Translations under genes and position numbers: made by a program
In this document: positions 40,535-51,045 of the stretch, one piece after another
How positions within the stretch are numbered: the stretch's first letter is position 1
Layout: each line of letters opens with the position of its first letter
NCBI GenBank assembly: GCA_012934845.2
Contig: WNNJ02001487.1
Span: forward strand, 62,001 to 126,000
Length of the DNA stretch: 64,000 nt
DNA from: Pomphorhynchus laevis
Lineage: Eukaryota; Acanthocephala; Palaeacanthocephala; Echinorhynchida; Pomphorhynchidae
Direction of reading: 5' to 3'
The notes under the pieces: generated by a model
The model's input: the letters and a program-made list of their open reading frames with translations, nothing else
Told to the model about the DNA's origin: nothing
The model's database searches: none

Positions 40535-43500
40535 GCTTACTCACCAAACTCAGCCAATCTTACTCAGCTTATCTTACTCAGCCGATCTTACTCAACCAAT
40601 CTTACTCAGCAAATCTTACTCAACCGATCTTACTCACCCTATCTTACCCTGCCGATCTTACACAGCAGATCTTACTAAGCCGATCTTAATCAGCTGAACT
40701 TATTCAGCTTATCTTACTATGCCTATCTTCCTAAGCTTATCTTACTCAGCTTATCATATTCAGCCGATCTTACTCAGCCGATGATGATCAGCCGATGTTA
40801 CTCAGCTTATCTTACTCAGCCGAACTTATTCAGCTTATCTTACTCAGCCGATCTTACTCAGCAAATCTTACCCAGCCGATATTTCGCACACGATCTTACT
40901 CAGCCGATTTTACTCAGCCGATCTTATTCAGCTGATCTTACTCAGCCGATCTTATTTAGCTTATCTTACTCAGCCGATATAACTCAGCCGATCTTACTTA
41001 GCTGATTTTACTTAGCCGATCTTACTCAGACGATATTATGCACACGATCTTACTCAGCCGATCTTACTTAGCTGATTTTACTTTGCAGAACCTAATCAGC
41101 TGATCTTACTCTGCCGATCTTACACAGCAGATCTTACTCAGCCGATTTTACCAAGCCGATCTTATTCAGCTGATCTTACTCAGCCGATCTTACATAGCTT
41201 GTCTTACTCAGCCAATCTTACTTAGCTAATCCTACTCAACGGATCTTACTCAGCCGATCTTACTAAGCTTATCTTACTTAGCCGATTTTAAACAGCCGAT
41301 CTTATTCAGCTGATCTTACTAAGCCGATCTTTCTTAGCTGATTTTACTTTGCCGAAACTACTCAGAATATCTTACTCTGCCGATCTTACACAGCAGATCT
41401 TACTCAGCCGATTATACTCAGCCGATCTTATTCAGCTGATCTTACTCAGCCGATCTTACTTAGCTTATCTTACTCAGCCCATCTTACTCAGCCGATCTTA
41501 CTCAGCCGAACTTACTCAGCAGATCTTACTCAGCCGATCTTATTAAGCGTATCTTACTCAGCCGATCTTACTTAGCTTATCTTACTCAGCCGATCTTACT
41601 CAGCAAATCTTGCTCAGCCGATATTACGTGCACGATCTTATTCAGCCGATTTTACTCAGCTGATCTTACTCAGCCAAACTTACTCAGCCGATCTTACTCA
41701 ACCGATCTAATTCAGCTGATCTTACTCAGCCGATCTTACTCAGCCGATCTTACTCAGCCGATCTTACTCAGCCGATCTTACTCAACAAATCTTAATCATC
41801 CGATCTTACTCAGCTTATCTTACTCAGCCGATCTTATTCAGCCGATCTTACTCAGCCGATCTTACTCAGCAAATCTTACTCAGCCGAAATTAAGCACACG
41901 ATCTTACTCAGCCGATATTATTCAGCTGATCTTACTCAGCCGATCTTATTCAGCAAATCTTACTCTGCCGATATTACGCACACGATCTTACTCAGCCGAT
42001 TTTACTCAGCTATTTTACTCAGCCGATCTTATTCAGCTGATCTTACTTATCCGATCTTACTTTGCTTATCTTACTCAGCCGATCTTACATAGCTGATTTT
42101 ACTTAGCCGATCTTATTCAGCAAATCTTACTCTGCCGATATTACGCACACGATCTTACTCAGCCGATATTAAGCACACGATCTTACTCAGCCGAATTTAC
42201 TCAGCCGATCTTATTCAGCTGATCTTACTCGGCCGATCTTACTCAGCCGATCTTACTCAGCCGATCTTACTCAGCCGATCTTACTCAGCCGATCTTACTC
42301 AGCCGATCTTACTCAGCCGATCTTACTCAGCCGATCTTACTCAGCCGATCTTACTCAGCCGATCTTACTCAGCCGATCTTACTCAGCCGATCTTACTCAG
42401 CCGATCTTACTTAGCTGATTTTACATTGCCGAACCTACTCAGCAGATCTTACTCTGCCGATCTTACACAGCAGATCTTACTCAGCCGATCTTACTCAGCC
42501 GATCTTACTCAGCCGATCTTACTCAGCCGATCTTACTCAGCCGATCTTACTCAGCCGATCTTACTCAGCCGATCTTACTCAGCCGATCTTACTCAGCCGA
42601 TCTTACTCAGCCGATCTTACTCAGCCGATCTTACTCAGCCGATCTTACTCAGCCGATCTTACTCAGCCGATCTTACTCAGCCGATCTTACTCAGCCGATC
42701 TTACTCAGCCGATCTTACTCAGCCGATCTTACTCAGCCGATCTTACTCAGCCGATCTTACTCAGCCGATCTTACTCAGCCGATCTTACTCAGCCGATCTT
42801 ACTCAGCCGATCTTACTCAGCCGATCTTACTCAGCCGATCTTACTCAGCCGATCTTACTCAGCCGATCTTACTCAGCCGATCTTACTCAGCCGATCTTAC
42901 TCAGCCGATCTTACTCAGCCGATCTTACTCAGCCGATCTTACTCAGCCGATCTTACTCAGCCGATCTTACTCAGCCGATCTTACTCAGCCGATCTTACTC
43001 AGCCGATCTTACTCAGCCGATCTTACTCAGCCGATCTTACTCAGCCGATCTTACTTAGCTTATCTTAATCAGCCGATCTTACTCAGCCGATATTACGAAC
43101 ACGACCTTGCTTGGCCGATTTTACTCGGCCGATCTTATTCAGCTGATCTTACTCAGCTGATCTTACTCAGCCGATCTTACTCAGCCGATCTTATTCAGCC
43201 GATCTTACTCAGCCGGTCCTTTTCAGCTGATCTTATTCAGCCGATCTTACTCAGCCGATCTTACTCAGCTTATCTTACTCAGCCGATCTTACTCAGCCGA
43301 TCTTACTCAGCCGATCTTACTCAGCCGATCTTACTTAGCTTATCTTAATCAGCCGATCTTACTCAGCCGATATTACGAACACGACCTTGCTTGGCCGATT
43401 TTACTCGGCCGATCTTATTCAGCTGATCTTACTCAGCTGATCTTACTCAGCCGATCTTACTCAGCCGATCTTACTCAGCCGATCTTACTCAGCCGATCTT

Positions 43501-44870
43501 ACTCAGCCGATCTTACTCAGCCGATCTTACTTAGCTTATCTTAATCAGCCGATCTTACTCAGCCGATATTACGAACACGACCTTGCTTGGCCGATTTTAC
43601 TCGGCCGATCTTATTCAGCTGATCTTACTCAGCTGATCTTACTCAGCCGATCTTACTCAGCCGATCTTACTCAGCCGATCTTACTCAGCCGATCTTACTC
43701 AGCCGATCTTACTCAGCCGATCTTACTCAGCCGATCTTACTCAGCCGATCTCACTTAGCTCCTCTTACTCAGCCGATCTTACTCAGCCGATCTTACTCAG
43801 CCGATCTTACTTAGCCTATCTTACTCTGCCATTCTTACACAGCAGATCTTACTCAGCCGATCTTACTCAGCCGATCTTACTCAGCCGATCTTACTCAGCC
43901 GATCTTACCTTAGCCGATTTTACTCAGCTTATCTTACTCAGCCGATCTTACTCAGCCGATCTTACTTAGCTTATCTTAATCAGCCGATCTTACTTAGCCG
44001 ATATTACGCACACGACCTTGCTTGGCCGATTTTACTCGGCCGATCTTATTCAGCTGATCCTACTCAGCTGATCTTACTCAGCCGATCTTACTCAGCCGAT
44101 CTTATTCAGCCGATCTTACTCAGCCGGTCCTTTTCAGCTGATCTTACTCAGCCGATCTTACTTAGCTTATCTTACTCAGCCGATCTTACTCAGCCGATCT
44201 TACTCAGCCGATCTTACTCAGCCGATCTTACTCAGCCGATCTTACTCAGCCGATCTTACTCAGCCGATCTTACTCAGCCGATCTTACTCAGCCGATCTTA
44301 CTCAGCCGATCTTACTTAGCCAATCTTATTCAGCTTATCTTACTCGGCTGATCTTACTTTGTTTATCTTACTCAGCCGATCTTACATAGCTGATTTTACT
44401 AAGCCGTTCTTATTCAGCAAATCTCACTCAGATGATATTACGCACACGATCTTACTCAGCCGATTTTACACAGCCTATCTTACTCAGCCGATCTTACTCA
44501 GCTGATCTTATTCAGCTTATCTTACTCAGCCGATCTTACTCAGCAAATCTTACTTAGCTGATTTAACTTACTCAGCCGATATTACGCACACTATCTTACA
44601 CAGCCGATTTTACACAGCTGATCTTACTTAGCTTATCACCTTCTTGATCATTAATATTGGTTTTGCCGATGTTACTCAGCCGATATTACGCGCACGATCT
44701 TATTCAGCTGATCTTACTCAGCCGATCTTATTCAGCTGATCTTACTCAGCCTATCTTACTTAGCTTATCTTATTCAACGGATCTTACTCAGCTGATCTTA
44801 CTCAGCCGATCTTACTTAGCTGATTTTACTTTGTCGAACCTACTCAGCTGATCTTACTCTGCCGAGCAGC
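40535..44870 (+). repeat. 14-bp satellite array, plus orientation
   Basis: Tandem units of CCGATCTTACTCAG and variants (ttattcagctgat, ttacttagcttat, attacgcacacgat). The first 1.6 kb is heterogeneous. The middle (42226-42415 and 42470-43050) is almost perfectly homogeneous. 43050-44060 is a higher-order repeat in which a variant block (ttagcttatcttaatcagcc ... ttacgaacacgaccttgctt) recurs about every 190-440 bp. Because 14 is not a multiple of 3, all three forward frames read the same 14-residue peptide (LSRSYSADLTQPIL) without stops, which produces long but meaningless open frames. Confidence 0.97.
44639..44665 (-). repeat. Short Penelope-like fragment embedded in the satellite
   Basis: accttcttgatcattaatat and ttggtttt, flanked on both sides by satellite units, match a stretch of the YIDD-type RT gene (compare 30661-30690). 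Confidence 0.75.
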
Positions 44871-44871
44871 G

Positions 44872-45550
44872 GGTCCAAATACATGCTAATGATGTATTTT
44901 CTCTGATACAACTATCTAGTATCCTTTTCTAATACAAAATATAATATTTATTATCCATGCATACAAATTTGCTACTTTAGAGTTTAAATTTATTCTTTAT
45001 ATTATTGTGTTGATTTATTTTATTTTACTATTTTCTGCTTGATGTTATTTTTATAGTAAACTAGTTTAAAATATGTATCTATTAAATTATTTAAATGATT
45101 TTGAAGAAAGCCAATATCATTACATATTGTTGCAATTCTTAAAATTTCATTATTTAATGTATTATATTTTATATTATATGGTATGCATGAATGCTCATGC
45201 AAAAATATGTTTCTTGTAAATTTAAATATGTCATCTTTACGATATAAATTAATAGTAGTTTTAGTTAATGTTAATTTAATGTTCATATCTAGATATACAC
45301 CTTATTTATCATTAATATTGGTTTTGTTAAGAATAAGGCTTTCTGGATAAATGTGCTCACTAATTGAATAAAAATTATTAGAATTAAATACACATATATC
45401 ATCAATGTATCGAAACATATATTTCATATCTTTGTATAACTTAGATTTAGTTTTTACACAGTCATGAACAAATTCATATTCTATAAAGCTTAAAAACAAG
45501 TCAGCTATAATTGGGCTACTATTACCACCCATTGGAACACCTTTTACTTG
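44872..45550 (-). mobile_element. YIDD-type Penelope-like fragment between satellite arrays
   Basis: Runs from the tail (agcagcgggtccaaatacat at 44872) through [17 protein letters not shown] and VPMGGNSSP, and ends abruptly within the sequence for the residues before VPMGG, where satellite in the opposite orientation begins (45551). Truncated by the junction rather than by decay. Confidence 0.85.
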
Positions 45551-46470
45551 TATAAGTAAGATCGGCTGAGTAAGATAAGCTAAGTATGATCGGCTGAGTA
45601 AGATACGCTGAATTAGATCGGCTGAGTAAGATCGGCTGAGTAAGATCGGCTGAGTAAGATCGGCTGAGTAAGATCGGCTGAGTAAGATCGGCTGAGTAAG
45701 ATCGGCTGAGTAAGATCGGCTGAGTAAGATCGGCTGAGTAAGATCGGCTGAGTAAGATCGGCTGAGTAAGATCGGCTGAGTAAGATCGGCTGAGTAAGAT
45801 CGGCTGAGTAAGATCGGCTGAGTAAGATCGGCTGAGTAAGATCGGCTGAGTAAGATCGGCTGAGTAAGATCGGCTGAGTAAGATCGGCTGAGTAAGATCG
45901 GCTGAGTAAGATCGGCTGAGTAAGATCGGCTGAGTAAGATCGGCTGAGTAAGATCGGCTGAGTAAGATCGGCTGAGTAAGATCGGCTGAGTAAGATCGGC
46001 TGAGTAAGATCGGCTGAGTAAGATCGGCTGAGTAAGATCGGCTGAGTAAGATCGGCTGAGTAAGATCGGCTGAGTAAGATCGGCTGAGTAAGATCGGCTG
46101 AGTAAGATCGGCTGAGTAAGATCGGCTGAGTAAGATCGGCTGAGTAAGATCGGCTGAGTAAGATCGGCTGAGTAAGATCGGCTGAGTAAGATCGGCTGAG
46201 TAAGATCGGCTGAGTAAGATCGGCTGAGTAAGATCGGCTGAGTAAGATCGGCTGAGTAAGATCGGCTGAGTAAGATCGGCTGAGTAAGATCGGCTGAGTA
46301 AGATCGGCTGAGTAAGATCGGCTGAGTAAGATCGGCTGAGTAAGATCGGCTGAGTAAGATCGGCTGAGTAAGATCGGCTGAGTAAGATCGGCTGAGTAAG
46401 ATCGGCTGAGTAAGATCGGCTGAGTAAGATCGGCTGAATAAGATCGTGCGCGTAATATCGGCTGAGTAAT
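45551..46470 (-). repeat. 14-bp satellite array, minus orientation, highly homogeneous
   Basis: About 60 units of CTGAGTAAGATCGG (reverse complement of the 40.5-44.9-kb unit), nearly all identical between 45610 and 46430, with variant units only at the two ends. It sits between two Penelope-like fragments of opposite orientation. Confidence 0.97.
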
Positions 46471-47240
46471 ATCGGCAAAATCAATATTAATGATAGAGAA
46501 GGTGTATATCTAGATATGAACATTAAATTAGAATTAACTAAAACTACTATTAATTTATATCTTAAAGATGACATATTTAAATTTACAAGAAACATATTTT
46601 TGCATGAGCATTCATGCATACCATATAATATAAAATATAATACATTAAATAATGAAATTTTAAAAATTGCAACAATATGTAATGATATTGGCTTTCTTCA
46701 AAATCATTTAACTAATTTAATAGATACATATTTTAAACAAGGTTACTATAAAAATAACATCAAGCAGAAAATAGTAAAATAAAATATATTATTAATATAT
46801 TATTTATTATAATAAATATATTATAATAAATAGTTTTTATACTGGTATAAAAACTATTTCATTATTAATTTTACAAAAGAATTTTTAGAACAGTCAAAAA
46901 AATAAATTTTCAGAATATAAATACGTACGATTTTAGTACGCTTTAGACAAATCTAGATTTAGCAGATAATAAAGATGCATTAGAAAAATTAATTAATCTT
47001 ATATTCGGAAAAAGATATACATATATATGTTATAATAATTATAACGCCTATCTAACAAAAATTAAACCATCAAATAAATATAAATATATGGATAAAATTG
47101 AATTAATAGAATCTTTAAATATTTTGATAAATCAAAATTATTTAAAAGTAGGGACATCTATATTTAGACAAGTAAATATCTTTATATTTCATATATAGAT
47201 ATGAAATATATGTTTTGATACATTGATGATATATGTTTAT
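46471..47240 (+). mobile_element. Two YIDD-type Penelope-like fragments, out of normal order
   Basis: 46475-46785 covers the C-terminal part ([20 protein letters not shown] to IKQKIVK). 46845-47236 covers an upstream part (STKEFLE-like, then [20 protein letters not shown] and a YIDD region). The second piece lies downstream of the first although it encodes the earlier part of the protein, so the locus was rearranged. Confidence 0.75.
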
Positions 47241-48840
47241 TATGTAAGATCGGCTAAGTAAAATCAGCTAAGTAAGATTTGCTGAGTAAGATCGGCTGAG
47301 TAAGATAAGCTGAATAAGATCGGCTAAGTAAGATTTGCTGAGTAAGATCGGCTGTGTAAGATAAGCTGAATAAGATCGGTTGTGTAAGATCGGCTGAGTA
47401 AGATCGGCTGAGTAAGATAAGCTGAGTAAGATCGGATGAGTAAGATTTGCTGAGTAAGATCGGCTGAGTAAGATAAGCTGAATAAAATCGGCTGAGTGGC
47501 TGAGTAAGATAAGCTGAATAAGATCGGCTGAGTAAGATAAGCTGAATAAGATCGGCTGAGTAAGATAAGCTGAATAAGATCGGCTGAGTAAGATCGGCTG
47601 AGTAAGATCGGCTGAGTAAGATCGGCTGAGTAAGATCGGCTGAGTAAGATCGGCTGAGTAAGATCAGCTGAATAACATCGTGAGCGTAATATCGACTGAA
47701 TAAGATCGGCTGTGTAAGATAGTGTGCGTAATATCGGCTGAGTAAGATCGGCTGAGTAAAATCAGCTAAGTAAGATTTGCTGAGTAAGATCGGCTGATTA
47801 AGATAAGCTGAATAAGATCGGCTGAGTAAGATCGGCTGAGTAAGATAAGCTGAGTAAGATCGGATGAGTAAGATTTGCTCAGTAAGATCAGCTGAATAAG
47901 ATCGGCTGAGTATGATCAGCTGAATAACATCGTGCGCGTAATATCGGCTGAATAAGATCGGCTGTGTAAAATCGGCTGTGTAAGATAGTGTGCGTAATAT
48001 CGGCTGAGTAAGTTAAATCAGCTAAGTAAGATTTGCTGAGTAAGATCGGCTGAGTAAGATAAGCTGAATAAGATCGGCTGAGTAAGATCGGCTGAGTAAG
48101 ATCGGCTGAGTAAGATCGGCTGAGTAAAATCGGCTGAGTAAGATCGTGTGCGTAATATCATCTGAGTAAGATTTGCTGAATAAGAACGGCTTAGTAAAAT
48201 CAGCTATGTAAGATCGGCTGAGTAAGATAAGCTGAATAAGATCGGCTGAGTAAGATAAGCTGAGTAAAATCAGATGAGTAAGATTTTTCAGTAAGATCAG
48301 CTGAATAAGATCGGCTGAGTACGATCGGCTGAGTAAGATCAGCTGAATAACATCGTGCGCGTAATATCGGCTGAATAAGATCGGCTGTGTAAAATCGGCT
48401 GAGTAAGATCGGCTAAGTAAAATCAGCTAAGTAAGATTTGCTGAGTAAGATCGGCTGAGTAAGATCGGCTGAGTAAGATACGCTGAATAAGATCGGCTGA
48501 GTAAGATCGGCTAAGTAAAATCAACTAAGTAAGATTTGCTGAGTAAGATCGGCTGAGTAAGATAAGCTGAATAAGATCGGCTGTGTAAGATCGGCAGAGT
48601 AAGATCAGCTGAATAAGATCGGCTGAGTAAGATGAGCTGAGTAAGATCGGTTGAGTAAGATCGGCTGAGTAAGATAAGCTAAGTAAGATCGGCAGAGTAA
48701 GATCAGCTGAAAAGGACCGGCTGAGTAAGATCGGCTGAGTAAGATCAGCTGAATAAGATCGCTGAGTAAAATCGGGTGAATAAGATCGTGTGAGTAATAT
48801 CAGCCGAATAAGATTTGCTGAGTAAGAGCGGCTGTGTAAG
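47241..48840 (-). repeat. 14-bp satellite array, minus orientation, heterogeneous
   Basis: CTGAGTAAGATCGG units mixed with ctgaataagat, ctaagtaaaatcag, gtgcgtaatatcg and taagatttgctgag variants, the reverse complements of those in the 40.5-42.2-kb segment. Ends near 48840 in non-satellite AT-rich sequence. Confidence 0.95.
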
Positions 48841-49197
48841 ATTTTTTATTCTTATTTTTTATTTCTTATTCATTATGTCAATGCTTCAGGTATTTAAAGA
48901 TATTACTTTATAATTGTAGTTAAGGTTGCCCTTTTATTGTTAAAAACGTAAAATGAATTTTAAACTAAATAATTTTTAACGTTAAACAAACTTTTGTGGA
49001 TAATAAATTATCCACAAAGTATTTATAAATATAAATAAATCGTATGTATTTATATTTTACTATCTGACTGTTCGACTTGAAACTTATATCTAGAAGAATT
49101 TATAATTTAATATCTTTTAAATGGCATCAATTTATTTTGCATTTAACTTTACTCTATCGTAAATTATTTTGTGATGATCTTTAAAAGTTATTTCTAG

Positions 49198-49280
49198 GGT
49201 ATTTCCTTTACGATTTAATGGAAAACATATTATTTAATCGTCGCTGGTCGGCTTTTGAGATCGCAACGCATCATGTTTTG
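49198..49280 (+). CDS. Possible orphan exon, unidentified
   Basis: Flanked by tttctag| and |gtaagcg, open throughout: YFLYDLMENILFNRRWSAFE and IATHHVL. Composition is more protein-like than the surroundings. No family recognised and no neighbouring exon found on this strand, so it may be a remnant of a gene or repeat. Confidence 0.3.
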
Positions 49281-49564
49281 GTAAGCGTTTATTTTTTATT
49301 AGCGCATTTTTAGATTTTATTTTAACGAATAAATAAAACTAAATAATTTTAATTTCTTTAATCAATTAATAATTTATATTTATAAATATTATAATATATA
49401 AATTTATATTAAAATTTAATAATTATAAAATTAAAATTATAAAATTTATTTTATATTAATATAAATTTTAATATATATAAATATTATTAATAATATAATT
49501 TTATTAATAATATTGTTTTAATATATGCAAAATATTTGTTATAAGAAAAAAAATTTCGTTTTAC

Positions 49565-49677
49565 AAAAATATATCCGTAGGGTGGATGATCTTCTCCATG
49601 CGTGACATGCAGTGGAGACCAATTTGTCCTTTGCATATTAAAAGTGTTTCCATCATTTCGACAATAGTACCACTTTT
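49565..49677 (-). CDS. Possible orphan exon, unidentified
   Basis: Minus strand, flanked by tttgtttcag| and |gtaaaacg, open for 37 codons: KWYYCRNDGNTFNMQRTNWS, PLHVTHGEDHPPYGYIF. This aromatic- and Pro-rich composition is unusual for the AT-rich background. Not recognised; could be part of a minus-strand gene or a decayed element. Confidence 0.35.
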
Positions 49678-50064
49678 CTGAAACAAATCTGCCATTTTTA
49701 AAAAGCTATAATTTTATATTTTGCATTTACAAAGTTGAAATTAAATATTTAAAAGTAGATCAAATAGTAGTAACAAATATAAATTTAGGTATCTGATCAA
49801 TGTATTTAATCATAAAATTTTATCCATATTATCATTTCTTAAGTGTTTATTAAGCAAATTATTAGAATATAAATTATTAAAAAATAATATTAAGTCTAAA
49901 TTTTTAAAGTGCTGATTGATCTCATTCTACCAATGAGATCTACCCCCTTCATTGATCGCCAGATTGTTGCATTTTAAATTTCATGAACAAGTCCTACTTG
50001 GTCATGTAATATCATATCGCTATATAATCTAATGATATCGGTTTTTTCAACAATAGTTGCATAT

Positions 50065-51045
50065 TATAAACAAGGTTACTATAAAAATAACATCAAGCAG
50101 AAAATTTACAAGAAACATATTTTTGCATGGCATTCATGCATACCATATAATATAAAATATAATACATTAAATAATGAAATTTTAAGAATTGCAACAATAT
50201 GTAATGATATTGGCTTTCTTCAAAATCATTTAAATAATTTAATAGATACATATTTTAAACTAGGTTACTATAAAAATAACATCAAGCAGAAAATAGTAAA
50301 ATATATAAATCAACACAATAATATAAAAAATAAATTTAAAATGTCGAGTACAGCATTTTTGTACGGAGAGCAAATAATATAGTCTTTATTAAATTAAGAC
50401 TATTCTACATAATCAAATTTTAACAGAGGAAATACGACATTGACATCGCTGCTATGTTGGGTTGATGAATAGGGCCGAAATCTGTGAACACAGCACTTCG
50501 ACCAACAAAATATAAAAAATAAATTTAAATGTATAAAAATATAATATATTATAATATAATATATTATATTTATATTATATTATATTTAAAATATATTATA
50601 TTTTAAATATAAAATATAATACATTACATAATGAAATTTTAAGAATTGCAACAATATGTAATGATATTGGCTTTCTATAAAATCATTTAATAGATACATA
50701 TTTTAAACTAGGTTACTATAAAAATAACATCAAGCAGAAAATAGTAAAATATATAAATCAACACAATAATATAAAGAATAAATTTAAACTCTTAAGTGGC
50801 AAATTTTTATGGATGGATAATAAATAATATACTTTGTATTAGAATAAGATACTAGATAGTTTTATCAGAGGAAATACATCATTAGCATGTATTTGGCCCC
50901 GCTGCTATGTTGGGTAGAGGAGTTAGGGGCCGAAACCTGATAGCATAGCAGTTCCTCCTGATGACCTCTAATTCTTATTCTGATACAACGTCTGTTATTT
51001 ATTAGTCAATTCATAAAAATGACGTTTATTTTAAATTTTATAATA
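50065..51045 (+). mobile_element. Two YIDD-type Penelope-like 3' fragments in tandem
   Basis: 50070-50545 and 50600-51040 each cover the C-terminal coding part ([20 protein letters not shown], then IKQKIVK) and a tail. The second has a well-preserved tail with GGCCCC/GGGGCC and CTGCTATG/CATAGCAG arms followed by CTGATGACCTC. Confidence 0.8.

Noticed and set aside
42426-43058. 210-residue open frame of a perfect 14-residue repeat, and a similar 365-residue frame on the minus strand at 45522-46619
   Set aside because: A 14-bp unit reads the same peptide in all three frames with no stop, so the open frame is a by-product of the satellite. The long minus-strand frame also runs across a junction into retroelement sequence.
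40535-48840. CRISPR-like array
   Set aside because: Units are contiguous 14-mers with no unique spacers, in a eukaryotic genome.
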